Shown: positions 35,681-44,447 of the stretch, piece by piece | Layout: each line of letters starts with the position of its first letter | Numbering within the stretch: position 1 is the stretch's first letter | From: Lysobacterales bacterium | GTDB taxonomy: Bacteria; Pseudomonadota; Gammaproteobacteria; Xanthomonadales; UBA2363 | NCBI GenBank assembly: GCA_019634735.1 | Contig: JAHCAT010000017.1 | Coordinates: forward strand, 1 to 64,000 | Length of the DNA: 64,000 bases | Direction of reading: 5' to 3' | Program-made: the position numbers and the translations under genes | Notes under the pieces: generated by a model | Seen by the model: only the letters and a program-made list of their open reading frames with translations | What the model was told of the DNA's origin: nothing | Databases searched by the model: none

Positions 35681-36231
35681 TGGATGCACGCCGCCCGGAC
35701 GCCCCGCCCGAGGTGCCGGAGCGCCCGGCGCTCATCCGCAGCAACGCCTTCTCGTTGCTGGTGGTGCTGGTGCGGGTCGGCGCGCTGTACCTTCTCATCG
35801 CCGCCTTGACCCGGCTGGCGCCCCTGCTTTGGGACAGTGTCCGCAGCCATGGCATGGCTCCCACGCTGATCGGCGTTCTCGTTCTGCTCATCATCGGCGC
35901 CGTGCTCTGGCTGTTCGCCGACGTGGTCGCGCGGGCCGCGCTGGCCGGACCCAACGAGCCGCGCTTCGAAAGCACGCTGGACTACGGTCAGTGGCAGGCG
36001 CTGGCGTTTTCGGCGATCGGCCTTTGGCTGCTCGTCGACGGCCTGCTCGATCTGGTCTGGGTCGGCGTCGAGTGGTGGCGGGCAAAGCTGGAGCTCGGCG
36101 CCCACGTTGCGAGACTGGCGCCGCAGGAATTCGCGGCACTGGTCACCAACGCACTGCAGGCGGCGCTCGGCATCGCCCTGCTGCTCGGCCACCGCGGCCT
36201 GGTCGGCCTGCTCGCGCGCCTGCGCGGCTGA
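35680..36231 (+). CDS. Small membrane protein of unknown function
   Basis: A 183-residue protein with four membrane helices (about 25-45, 60-83, 105-125 and 155-175). It is translationally coupled to the exported protein upstream and ends 12 nt before the convergent halogenase gene. No family recognised. Position suggests a partner of the exported protein. Confidence 0.7.
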   Translation: MDARRPDAPPEVPERPALIRSNAFSLLVVLVRVGALYLLIAALTRLAPLLWDSVRSHGMAPTLIGVLVLLIIGAVLWLFADVVARAALAGPNEPRFESTLDYGQWQALAFSAIGLWLLVDGLLDLVWVGVEWWRAKLELGAHVARLAPQEFAALVTNALQAALGIALLLGHRGLVGLLARLRG

Positions 36232-36243
36232 CCGGCCCGCCGC

Positions 36244-37818
36244 TCAGGCGGCGTGGTCGAACAGGTCGAGGGCGGCGGCGGCGAGCGGCAGCGGCGTGGC
36301 GGCGACGCCGGCCTGGTGGCGGATGCGCGCCGCCAGGGTTTCCAGCAGGGCCAGGTTGTCGCGCAGGCGCTGGCGCACGCCGGCATCGTCGAGCGGCTCG
36401 TGCAGGCGGGCGTTCATGGCGTGGAACCAGTCCAGGCCGCCCTGGTCGAGCATCCGTGCCGGGTTGTCGCCGCCGTCGCGCCGGTGCCAGTCGCGTAGCA
36501 CGGCCTGCATCTCGCGGTTCAGCGCGGCGGCCCGTTCCAGCTCGCCGCGCACGTCGCCGAGCAGGGCGATGTCGGTCAGGCGGTCCTGGAACACCAGCAC
36601 GCACAGCACGCCCCAGTAGTAGGCGTAGTCCCAGATGACCTTGACCGGCATCACCGTGGCGTTGCCGAACAGCGGGTACTGGTCCTGGTAGAGCGACAGC
36701 GTGTTCTCGTAGAACGAGAAGTAGAGCTGCTCGTACAGCCGCGCGTAGGGCGCCAGGCGGTCGCCGGCGCGGTCGTGGCCGATCAGCGCGGCGATGTAGG
36801 CGTTGGCGATGGCGATGAAGTCGCTGCCCGGCGAGTAGAACGGGTCCAGGAACACCCCGGCCTCGCCGGTCAGCGCCCAGCGGTCGCCGGAGAACACCTG
36901 CCGGCAGCCGTAGGAGAAGTTCCGGAAGAACAGGAAGTCCATCAGCGTGTCGCGGTTCGCCTCGACATGGTCGGCGACCAGGGGCTGATGGCGGCGCAGC
37001 CAGTCCAGCGCCTTCTCGAAGCTGTTCATGCCCTCCAGCGGGTGGCGCTCGGCATCGCAGACGATGCCCACCGAGTGCGCGCCCGAGGACAGCGGGATCA
37101 GCCACACCCAGTAGCCCTCGCCGACCAGGTGGTTGGTGGAGCGCCAGCGCTCCGGCGGCTCGCAGGCGCCCTGCCAGGCCGGGTCCTGGCACCAGGCGTC
37201 CAGTTCCAGCCGGGCGTCCAGGCGGAACCACACGGCATTGGCGTTGTGGGTGTTGTCCTGGGCCAGGCCCAGCTTGCGCTTGACCAGGCCGGCGCGGCCG
37301 CTGGCATCGACCAGCCAGCGCGCCGACAGCGCCTTGTCCTCGCCGGCGTGCTGGTAGCGCACGGCGTGGTCGGCGTCGTCCTCGCCCAGATCGAAGCCGC
37401 GCACCACGGCGCCCTCCTCGACCACGACGCCGCGCCGGCGCGCCTCGATCGCCATGTGGTTCTCGAGGATGCCGCGGTCGATCTGCCAGGTCGGCACCGG
37501 CAGCACCTTGCGCACGCCCAGTTCGGTGACGCCGTGAAGATCGCGGCGGCCTTCCGACCAGAAGAAGCGGAAACCGAACTTGCGGATGTGTTCGGCGTCC
37601 AGGTGGCCGCGCAGGCCCAGGGTGTCGGCGAGCCAATGCGCGCCGATCTCGACGGTGGATTCGCCGACCTTGTGGGCAGCCGCCGGCAGCGGATGCGTGC
37701 GGCGTTCCAGCACGCGGATGTCGAGGTCGGGGAAGCGGCCGCGCAGTTGCAGGGCCAGGCCCAGGCCGGCCAGGCCGCCGCCCATGATCGCCACGTCGCA
37801 GCGGGCCGTCGATGTCAT
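36244..37818 (-). CDS. Flavin-dependent halogenase-like protein 2
   Basis: FAD enzyme of 524 residues. GGGLAGLG lies near the N-terminus, HKVGEST follows at about 52-58, and the halogenase signature WxWxIP is at W237-P242 (YWVWLIPL). GEAGVFLDPFYSPGSDF is the flavin-contacting loop. It is larger than the first halogenase-like protein, with an extra helical C-terminal region. The start at 37818 is the first Met before the Rossmann fold. Two such enzymes in one pigment cluster suggest two halogenation or oxidation steps; the specific reaction is not deducible. Confidence 0.83.
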   Translation of the reverse strand: MTSTARCDVAIMGGGLAGLGLALQLRGRFPDLDIRVLERRTHPLPAAAHKVGESTVEIGAHWLADTLGLRGHLDAEHIRKFGFRFFWSEGRRDLHGVTELGVRKVLPVPTWQIDRGILENHMAIEARRRGVVVEEGAVVRGFDLGEDDADHAVRYQHAGEDKALSARWLVDASGRAGLVKRKLGLAQDNTHNANAVWFRLDARLELDAWCQDPAWQGACEPPERWRSTNHLVGEGYWVWLIPLSSGAHSVGIVCDAERHPLEGMNSFEKALDWLRRHQPLVADHVEANRDTLMDFLFFRNFSYGCRQVFSGDRWALTGEAGVFLDPFYSPGSDFIAIANAYIAALIGHDRAGDRLAPYARLYEQLYFSFYENTLSLYQDQYPLFGNATVMPVKVIWDYAYYWGVLCVLVFQDRLTDIALLGDVRGELERAAALNREMQAVLRDWHRRDGGDNPARMLDQGGLDWFHAMNARLHEPLDDAGVRQRLRDNLALLETLAARIRHQAGVAATPLPLAAAALDLFDHAA

Positions 37819-37843
37819 TCCTGCGTCCTCTCGTTGGCGGCGT

Positions 37844-38653
37844 TCAGCCCGGCACGCTGCCGGTCTGGCCTGCGTGGCCGGCATCGGCCGAAACCCCTTG
37901 GGGATCGACCAGCAGCGGCGTGTCGCGCCGCGCCCGCCGGTAATTGCCCAGCAGGAAGCCGCGCCGCACGATCTTGCCGATCACCCGGCAGGTGATCTTC
38001 ATGAAGTCCGGCACCGAGCGGAAGTGGCTGGCCCGAAACTCGCCGTGGTAGCGCGACTCGATCGGCACCGCGGCGATGCGCAGGCCGCGCTGCCAGTTGG
38101 CCTCGATCAGGATCTCGCTCTCGAACACGAAACCCTCGGTGTCGATGTCGGCGAGTTCCAGGGCGGCACGCGGGTAGTAGCGCTGGCCGCTCTGGGTGTC
38201 GATCACCGCCTGGCCGATCGCCCAGCCGATGCCCCAGTCGCCGAAGTTGTTGGCGCGGCGCCGGTAGGCCGGCTGCCGGTCGCGGTTGATCAGGCGCGCA
38301 CCCAGCACGATGTGGCCGGGGTGCTGGCGCGCCGCGGCCAGCAGCCGGGGCACGTCGGCGGCGACGTGCTGGCCGTCGCCGTCCATGGTGACCACCGCCG
38401 GGAAGCCCATCGCCAGGGCCTTGCGGAAGCCGGCGCGCAGCGCCTCGCCCTTGCCGCGCGGCTTCTCGTGGCGGATCAGGGTCACCGGCAGGTCGGCGAT
38501 GCGCTCGACGGTGGCGTCGGTGGAACCGTCGTCGACGACGATGACATTCGGGCAGATCGCCAGCACCGAGCTCACCACCTGGCGGATCGCCGCCTCCTCG
38601 TTGAGGGCGGGGATCAGCACGGCGATCGCGTGCGGATCGGTGGCGTCGGTCAT
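37844..38653 (-). CDS. Family 2 glycosyltransferase
   Basis: GT2 enzyme of 269 residues. Nucleotide-sugar motifs are ALNEEAAI, VVDDGSTD (DxD-like) and MDGDGQH. It resembles dolichyl-phosphate-mannose-synthase-type transferases without the C-terminal membrane helices. In aryl polyene clusters a GT2 is often present and thought to glycosylate the lipid anchor. It overlaps the KS partner gene by 4 nt and is separated from halogenase 2 by 25 nt. Confidence 0.87.
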   Translation of the reverse strand: MTDATDPHAIAVLIPALNEEAAIRQVVSSVLAICPNVIVVDDGSTDATVERIADLPVTLIRHEKPRGKGEALRAGFRKALAMGFPAVVTMDGDGQHVAADVPRLLAAARQHPGHIVLGARLINRDRQPAYRRRANNFGDWGIGWAIGQAVIDTQSGQRYYPRAALELADIDTEGFVFESEILIEANWQRGLRIAAVPIESRYHGEFRASHFRSVPDFMKITCRVIGKIVRRGFLLGNYRRARRDTPLLVDPQGVSADAGHAGQTGSVPG

Positions 38654-39441
38654 GGCAGGCGGTCCAGCACCAGGTCCAGGGCCGGCGACAGCGGCAGGCG
38701 CGCGGCGCCGGCCGCCTGCCCGGCCAGCAGCGCCAGCAGCGGCGCGGCGCCGGCGGCGATCGGGTTGTCGGCGGCCAGTGCCGCAAGGGCATCGGGGACG
38801 GCGCTGGCCGCGCCGGTGGTCGCCGCTGCCGCGCGCAGGCGCGGACCCTGGGCAGCCCCCGTGTCAGGGGTCAGCAGCAGGGCGCAGGCGAACGAGGCGC
38901 GGCAGCCGGCGACCGCGCCGACCGGACCGCAGCCGGCCGCGTCGTAGGCGACCAGCAGGACCGGCTCGCCGCTGTCGGCGAGTTGCACCACCGCCTCGTG
39001 CAGGGCCGCGGCGAAGGTCTCGCGGCCGGCCGCCAGCGAGGTGGCCGCCGCCATCGCGCCGGTGGCGATGCTCCAGTAGCCGGACGGCGCGTTGTGCACC
39101 GAGTTGTGGAACTTGGTGGGCGACATCTGCGCCGGATCGTCGCGCAGGGTGGCGCACATGTAGTCGTTAATCGCCAGGTCGCCGAACACCGAGGCAAACA
39201 CGCTGGCGACCGTGGCCGGGTCGGCGCCGGCCGCGGCGCAGGCCTGCTCGGCCACCGTGAGCGCCATCAGCACGCTGTCCGGCGCGCGCCGGCGTTCGTT
39301 GGCCGGCATCAGCGACGGCGTCGGGCGGCCGCCGGCCGCTTCCGGCCAGGCGGCCGCGCCGGTGAGCACGGCGCGCGCCGCCGGCCAGTCCGGCAGGCCC
39401 GGCGTCCACAGGCCGATGCCGGCGACCGCGAACTCAGTCAT
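38650..39441 (-). CDS. Ketosynthase chain-length-factor-like protein
   Basis: A 263-residue member of the beta-ketoacyl-synthase N-terminal-like family (PF13723). Family marks are MSPTKFHNSVHNAPSGYWSI and VLLVAYDAAGCG. The position of the catalytic Cys is not occupied, as in chain-length-factor subunits, so it probably partners the active ketosynthase upstream. ATG 39441 overlaps the end of the ketosynthase by 8 nt. Confidence 0.85.
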   Translation of the reverse strand: MTEFAVAGIGLWTPGLPDWPAARAVLTGAAAWPEAAGGRPTPSLMPANERRRAPDSVLMALTVAEQACAAAGADPATVASVFASVFGDLAINDYMCATLRDDPAQMSPTKFHNSVHNAPSGYWSIATGAMAAATSLAAGRETFAAALHEAVVQLADSGEPVLLVAYDAAGCGPVGAVAGCRASFACALLLTPDTGAAQGPRLRAAAATTGAASAVPDALAALAADNPIAAGAAPLLALLAGQAAGAARLPLSPALDLVLDRLP

Positions 39442-40633
39442 GGCCGTTGCCCCGGGTGAACACCAGGCTGGCGTTGCTGCCGCCGAAGCCGAACGAATTG
39501 CTGAGCACGGCATCGACCGGATGCCGGGCGTTTTCCAGCAGCAGTTGCGGGCCGCAGGCCGGGTCCGGCTGCGTGCAGCCCAGGGTGCCGGGCAGCAGGC
39601 CGTGCTCCAGGGCCAGCAGCGAGATCGTCGCCTCCAGCGCGCCGGCGGCGCCCAGGGTGTGGCCGGTCCAGCCCTTGGTCGAGCTGGCCAGGGTGGTGGC
39701 CGGGAACAGGCCGGTGACCATGGCCGCCTCGACCTCGTCGTTCAGTCGGCTGGCGGTGCCGTGCAGGTTGATGTAGCCGATGTCGGTGGGCGCCAGGCCG
39801 GCGCGGCGCAGGGCGTCCAGCGTGGCCATCCGCGCGCCCAGGCCTTCGGGGTGCGGCGCCGACATGTGGTGGGCGTCGGCGCTCTCGCCGTAGCCGGCCA
39901 GGTGCTGGGCGTTCGCCGGATCGTCCTCGCCGGCGCGCACCAGCACCGCGAACGCCGCGGCCTCGCCGATGCTGATGCCGTCGCGGCCGGCGTCGAACGG
40001 CCGGCACGCCTGCGGCGAGGTGAGCTGCAGCGAAGCGAAACCGTGCAGGGTGCTGCCGCACAGGCTGTCGCAGCCGCCGACCAGGACCGCGTCGCACAGG
40101 CCCTGCTGCAGCCAGCGGGCGCCGGCCGCCCAGGCCTTGGCGCCCGAGGAGCAGGCGGTGGAAATGGTCAGGCAGGGCCCGTGCCAGCCGCTCGCCTCCT
40201 GCAGGAAGCCGGCCAGCGAATGCGGCTGGTGGATCTCCGGCCGGCGCAGGTCGGCCGGGAAGCCGCCGTCGGCGTCCAGTTCCCGGTAGGCGCGTTCGGT
40301 CTCGGCGATGCTGGCGGTGCTGGTGCCGACCGCGATGCCCAGCCGGTGCGCCGGCAGCCGGGTGCGCAGTTCCAGCAGGGTGTCGAACAGGCCGTCCTGG
40401 CGCAGCCCCAGCCAGGCCAGGCGGTTGTTGCGGCAGTCCCAGCGCGCCCAGTCGGCCGGCAGCGGCGCGCTTTCCAGGCCCGGCACGCGGCCGATCGCGG
40501 TCGCCAGGGGTGTCGTGGTCCAGTCGTTCGCGGAAAGGCCGGAGCGGCGGGCCGCCAGGGCCTCCAGGTGCGCGGCGCGGCCGCTGCCCAGGCAGCTGGT
40601 GGCGGTGTGGACGAGGATGCGGCAGGCCTGCAC
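39434..40633 (-). CDS. Beta-ketoacyl-ACP synthase of the pigment cluster
   Basis: Condensing enzyme of 399 residues. The Cys-His-His triad is C161 (STACSSG), H291 (NLHGTAS) and H325 (GWTGHTLGAAG), with K320. It would extend the aryl-primed chain on the ACP. No ATG is available near the N-terminus; GTG at 40633 gives the best start (RILVHTATSCLGSG). It heads the minus-strand operon KS, chain-length factor, GT2, halogenase. The divergent YdcF-like gene starts 185 nt away. Confidence 0.9.
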   Translation of the reverse strand: MQACRILVHTATSCLGSGRAAHLEALAARRSGLSANDWTTTPLATAIGRVPGLESAPLPADWARWDCRNNRLAWLGLRQDGLFDTLLELRTRLPAHRLGIAVGTSTASIAETERAYRELDADGGFPADLRRPEIHQPHSLAGFLQEASGWHGPCLTISTACSSGAKAWAAGARWLQQGLCDAVLVGGCDSLCGSTLHGFASLQLTSPQACRPFDAGRDGISIGEAAAFAVLVRAGEDDPANAQHLAGYGESADAHHMSAPHPEGLGARMATLDALRRAGLAPTDIGYINLHGTASRLNDEVEAAMVTGLFPATTLASSTKGWTGHTLGAAGALEATISLLALEHGLLPGTLGCTQPDPACGPQLLLENARHPVDAVLSNSFGFGGSNASLVFTRGNGHD

Positions 40634-40817
40634 GGACGGAAAGCGGGGCGGACGGATGGGCCGCGAGTATAGCCAGTGGCCCGCACCGGGGCGTGCAGGC
40701 AGGGCGTCCCGGGCCGGTGCGCGCGGGCATTTCCCGGCGACGCGGTACCGGCCCTGGCCGGCCGTTCGCGGCGGCAGCGGCTCGCCCCGCGCCACCGGCA
40801 TCGGCGAAGATGCCGCC

Positions 40818-41513
40818 ATGGCAACCCCGGTCGACCGCAACCCACGCTGGCGCAACGGCTCGCCCTGGCGCGACCCGGACGTGCTGCACGTGCTGGCGGT
40901 CGGCGTCGGCGCCACCGTGCTGACCGCCGGGGGCGTGTACGTCTGGCACCTGGTGCGCACGGTGGGCATCGCCCGGCGGGCGCCGCGCGACCCGGGGGCC
41001 GTGGCCAGCGTCGTGGTGTTCGGCAAGCGCCTGGTCGAAGGCCGGCCCGACGCCGAGTTCCGCTGGCGGCTGCGCCATGCGCTGCGCTTGCTGCGCGCCG
41101 ATCCCGGGGTGGTCGTGCTGCTCACCGGCGGCAGCAGCGGCGCCCCCGGCGAGCCCAGCGAGGCCGAGGTGGCACGCCGCTGGCTGCTGCGCCGGATGCC
41201 GGACGCGGCTCCGCGCCTGCGCGTCGAGGCGCGCTCGCGCGACACCGTCGACAACCTGCGTGAGGCGCGCGCCCTGCTGCCGCCCGGTCCGGTCGCCCTG
41301 CTCAGCAACCGCTACCACCTGGCGCGCTGCCTGGTGCTGGCGCGCACCCTGGGCATCGACGCCCGCGCCTGCGCCGCCGAGCCGACCCTGCGCACCGGCC
41401 GCGGCGGCCTGCGCCGCCTGCTGCTCGAGGCCGGCTACCACACCCTGTTCGTGGTCGGCCTGCGCTGGGCGCGGCTGATCGGCCACCAGCGGATGATCGG
41501 GCGGGTGACTTGA
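40818..41513 (+). CDS. YdcF/ElyC-type DUF218 protein
   Basis: A 231-residue protein with one N-terminal membrane helix (about 23-45) and a DUF218 domain: VVVFGKRLVEGRPDAEFR, LLTGGSSG, EARSRDTVDNLREA and LLSNRYHLARC. Family members (YdcF, SanA, ElyC) affect envelope polysaccharide or permeability; their chemistry is unclear. It may be unrelated to the divergent pigment genes. Confidence 0.85.
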   Translation: MATPVDRNPRWRNGSPWRDPDVLHVLAVGVGATVLTAGGVYVWHLVRTVGIARRAPRDPGAVASVVVFGKRLVEGRPDAEFRWRLRHALRLLRADPGVVVLLTGGSSGAPGEPSEAEVARRWLLRRMPDAAPRLRVEARSRDTVDNLREARALLPPGPVALLSNRYHLARCLVLARTLGIDARACAAEPTLRTGRGGLRRLLLEAGYHTLFVVGLRWARLIGHQRMIGRVT

Positions 41514-41522
41514 GGGTGGAGC

Positions 41523-41595
41523 CGGGACTCGGGACTCGGGACTCGGGACTCGGGACTCGGGACTCGGGAAGCGGGAAGCGGGAAGCGGGAAGCGG
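41523..41595. repeat. Heptad array GGGACTC/GGGAAGC
   Basis: About six tandem GGGACTC units pass directly into four GGGAAGC units, keeping the 7-bp period. Directly adjoins the dispersed palindromic repeat on the right. Confidence 0.85.
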
Positions 41596-41604
41596 AGCGC
41601 GCTC

Positions 41605-41757
41605 TGCTCCCCTCTCCCGCGGCGCGGGAGAGGGGCTGGGGGAGAGGGCCGGTGCTTGCCATGATCTTCATCCTCAGCTCCAGGCGCGCGCCTTGGCCTG
41701 GGCGGCCCTCTCCCCCGCCCCTCCCCCGCAGGCGGGGGAGGGGAGAAGTGCGGTGCT
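41605..41757 (+). repeat. Dispersed palindromic repeat, copy 2 (complete)
   Basis: Left hairpin CCCCTCTCCCGC/GCGGGAGAGGGG, a core GGTGCTTGCCATGATCTTCA, then the right hairpin CCCTCCCCCGC/GCGGGGGAGGG and the end AGAAGTGCGGTGC. This two-hairpin organisation is the fullest form in the window; 51047-51201 is the same element inverted. Confidence 0.85.
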
Positions 41758-41820
41758 GCGGCTAGCTCGGGACTCGGGGTCAATAGCCGGGACTCGGGAG
41801 CCGGGAAGCGGAGCATGATC

Positions 41821-41890
41821 TGCTCCCCTCTCCCGCGGCGCGGGAGAGGGGCTGGGGGAGAGGGCCGGGGCTTGCCATGATCCGCATCGC
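41821..41890 (+). repeat. Dispersed palindromic repeat, copy 3 (left half only)
   Basis: Repeats the left hairpin and the CTTGCCATGATC core of copy 2 almost exactly, but lacks the right hairpin. Confidence 0.8.
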
Positions 41891-42002
41891 TTCTGGCCCA
41901 GCGGCGCCTGCTGCCTCCCGGACCTACCCCGGTGGCATACTCGCCGCCATGTATCGAACCACCCACGCCGTGGCCCGCCGCGCCACCGCACGCGCCTGAG
42001 CC

Positions 42003-43553
42003 ATGGCGAAGAAGCGCCGCGTCGCGCCGCCCGCTGCCGCGGCCCCGCCGCCACCGCCGCCGCGCGCGCCGCGCCGTCGCTGGCCGTGGCTGCTCGGTAC
42101 CGGTGTGGCCGCCCTGCTGCTGGCCCTGGCCTGGACCCTGTGGCGCGCCGAGGCCTTCGAATCGGGGTTCGACGCCGACTACGTCGGTAGTGCCGTGTGT
42201 GGCGATTGCCACACCATCGTCCACAGCCAGTGGCAGGTCTCCCCGCACGCCAACATGATCCGCGACCCCTCGCCCCAGGCCGTAGTCGGCGAGTTCAACG
42301 AAGGCGAGTACCGCCTGCCTGCCGACAGCCCCGACCCGCTGGCCGGCCAGGTGGTCGCGCGCACCTACACCCGCACCGGCCGCTACTTCATGGCGCTGCG
42401 GCACCCCTCCGAGGACCGCTTCGTCGAGTTCCCGATCGCCAAGGTGGTCGGCTACCAGTACCGTCAGGAATACCTCACGCCCGAGGCCGAGGGCGTGCTG
42501 CGCCGCCTGCCGCTGCAATGGTCGACCGCCCTGGGCGAGTACTTCCCCTACTGGAACGTCCAGGAGGGCAGCGCCCAGACCCTGGACGACCTGTGGGCGC
42601 AGATGACATCGCTGCACTCGGCCTGGAACCTGTACTGCGCGCGCTGCCACACCACCGACCTGCAGGTGCTCGACAAGGACGAGTGGCACACCCGCGCCGA
42701 GGTCCGCTGGCACGAGGACGGCATCACCTGCGAGTCCTGCCACGGCCCGGGCAGCCGCCACGTCGACTACATGAACGCCACCGCCGCCAACCGCCTGGCG
42801 ATGTGGATCGGCAACCACCTGCACGGCCGGCCGGTGGCCTATGTCGCCAGCGCCGCCAAGATGCCCAAGGAACAGGCGCTGTCGGTGTGCGCGCGCTGCC
42901 ACGGCGCCGACATCTTCGCCCGCAACCAGGACTTCTACCGGCTGTACCAGCCCGGCTACAGCACCACCGGCAAGATCAACGACCTGTCGCCCTGGTTCCG
43001 CGAGGCGCCGCTGACGCCCGGCCGCATGGACCCGACCATCGAGATCTGGGAGAACGGCCGGCCGCGCGGCATCGGCATGCTGTTCCGCTCGTTCGTTGAG
43101 TCGGCCTGCTACGAGGAGGCCGAGGTGCGCTGCTACGACTGCCACAACCCGCACGACAACAAGCGGCCGGCGGTGCGCGGCATCCTCAGCGCATCGGCGG
43201 CGTCGAATGCCTACTGCGGCGAGTGCCACCAGGCGATCGCCGCCGACCCGGCCGGCCACAGCCGCCACGAGACCGGCCAGCCTGGCAGCTTCTGCTACGA
43301 CTGCCACATGCCCTGGCACATCACCAAGCTCAACCGCGGCATCTGGGAGCGCGCCCGAAGCCACGACATGGGCTCGATCCCCAGCCCCCAGGACAGCGTC
43401 CGCTTCGGCCTCGACAAGGCGCCCAACGCCTGCACCGACTGCCATGCCGAGCAGGGCCCGCAGTGGGCCGTGGACGCCATGGAAGCCTGGTGGCCGGGCT
43501 CGACCGCGCGCAGCAAGCCGACCAGCGGCGGCGCGCATCCGACGGTGCCCTGA
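42003..43553 (+). CDS. Membrane-anchored octaheme c-type cytochrome
   Basis: A 516-residue protein with a Pro/Ala/Arg-rich N-terminus, one membrane anchor (about 28-46) and a periplasmic domain holding eight CxxCH haem sites: CGDCH, CARCH, CESCH, CARCH, CYDCH, CGECH, CYDCH and CTDCH. The segment around CESCHGPGSRHV and the first CGDCH site resemble the cytochrome c554/doubled-CxxCH family. It could serve as a periplasmic redox protein or multihaem reductase; no catalytic CxxCK is seen. It appears monocistronic. Confidence 0.88.
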   Translation: MAKKRRVAPPAAAAPPPPPPRAPRRRWPWLLGTGVAALLLALAWTLWRAEAFESGFDADYVGSAVCGDCHTIVHSQWQVSPHANMIRDPSPQAVVGEFNEGEYRLPADSPDPLAGQVVARTYTRTGRYFMALRHPSEDRFVEFPIAKVVGYQYRQEYLTPEAEGVLRRLPLQWSTALGEYFPYWNVQEGSAQTLDDLWAQMTSLHSAWNLYCARCHTTDLQVLDKDEWHTRAEVRWHEDGITCESCHGPGSRHVDYMNATAANRLAMWIGNHLHGRPVAYVASAAKMPKEQALSVCARCHGADIFARNQDFYRLYQPGYSTTGKINDLSPWFREAPLTPGRMDPTIEIWENGRPRGIGMLFRSFVESACYEEAEVRCYDCHNPHDNKRPAVRGILSASAASNAYCGECHQAIAADPAGHSRHETGQPGSFCYDCHMPWHITKLNRGIWERARSHDMGSIPSPQDSVRFGLDKAPNACTDCHAEQGPQWAVDAMEAWWPGSTARSKPTSGGAHPTVP

Positions 43554-43792
43554 CCGGACTGCGCAGGGCTCGGGCCCGGTCAGCGGACCAGCCACTCCGG
43601 TGCGGTCGGACGCACCGCCTGTCGAGCCGGTCGGATCCGTGGGGGTCGACCCCAGCCGGGTGGACTGCCGCCGGGGTCACCGATCGGTGGATTGGCCGCG
43701 CCCGCGCGCGGTGCGCGGTCGGCCCGACCGGAACGGCATGGCGCGGGCGACGGGAGGAACGCCGGGATGGTCGTTTCCCGGTCGCCAGCCTG

Positions 43793-43814
43793 CAGGCTGT
43801 TGAAAAACAGCCTG
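43793..43814 (+). terminator. Perfect 9-bp hairpin downstream of the octaheme gene
   Basis: CAGGCTGTT-GAAA-AACAGCCTG, a perfect stem with a GNRA-like tetraloop. No T-run follows, and it also forms the left end of the MITE-like segment. Confidence 0.5.
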
Positions 43815-43939
43815 CTGGCGGCGGCCATGGATGGCCGCTCGGCGAAGCAAGTGCGTAAGCAATTGATTCGACGGGAGCGCGTCCGGACCTGCGCCGGACG
43901 GGTGACTTGAAAAACGACCAGGACGTTCGTTTTTCAACA
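43798..43939. mobile_element. 142-bp MITE-like segment
   Basis: Bounded by a perfect 11-bp inverted repeat, TGTTGAAAAAC at 43798-43808 and GTTTTTCAACA at 43929-43939. The right end also folds as GAAAAACGA/TCGTTTTTC (43909-43935), which could act as a terminator in either direction. No transposase inside. The rest of 43554-43944 holds no supported gene. Confidence 0.5.
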
Positions 43940-43944
43940 AGTTG

Positions 43945-44247
43945 CTATCCGCGCGCCCGCCTTGCCTGGGCCTTCAGCTTCAAGATCGCCGATTGCAGCA
44001 CCGGCAACATCGCGCTGTCGCTCTGCATCGCGTAGAAGCGGAACGCCGCGACGATGCCAAGGGCCGCCGCGAAAGCCGGTCGCGCGTTCAGCATCAGGCC
44101 GATGCCGACCAGCACGCCAGCCGGAATCAGGTAAGCCATTTCGAAGGCGAGCCGGCCGGCGTTCCCCTCGTTGAGGACGCGGGAGATCATGTGCTGCTCT
44201 GCGTCAGTGAGTTCGATGTCGGGGCTTGGCATGTCGGGCAGGGGCAT
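43945..44247 (-). CDS. Small two-helix membrane protein
   Basis: A 100-residue protein with an acidic N-terminus (DIELTDAEQHMISRVLNEGN), two membrane helices (about 35-70) and a basic tail. Not recognised. It ends 5 nt from the MITE-like segment, on the strand facing it, so the hairpin there may terminate its transcript. Confidence 0.6.
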   Translation of the reverse strand: MPLPDMPSPDIELTDAEQHMISRVLNEGNAGRLAFEMAYLIPAGVLVGIGLMLNARPAFAAALGIVAAFRFYAMQSDSAMLPVLQSAILKLKAQARRARG

Positions 44248-44447
44248 GGACGGTGCTCGAGGAAAGGAATGGGCAGGCCAGGACGCGCGGCTACGGGGCG
44301 CCTGCGCCCGAGCCGGGTCGGCCGACGCCGGCCGGCAGGTATCCCCTGCGGATTCCGGCCCGGGATTGCCTCATCGCAGCGGGCGGCCCCGACCGCTCGC
44401 CCGCGGGACGTCTTGAGCTGCCGGCACTGTGCCGGCCCGCGCCCGCC

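Larger units (their letters stand above)
41514..42002. other. 490-bp repeat-filled spacer
   Basis: No gene supported. It contains a heptad array (41523-41595), one full and one partial dispersed palindromic repeat (41605-41757 and 41821-41890) and a second short heptad stretch (about 41765-41815). The promoter of the octaheme cytochrome gene must lie within the last 100 bases. Confidence 0.7.

Noticed and set aside
39438-43595. 1385-codon open frame on the minus strand across the KS, YdcF-like and octaheme genes
   Set aside because: It runs through repeat arrays (SRVPSPE-type translations) and opposes genes with clear motifs, so it is an artefact.
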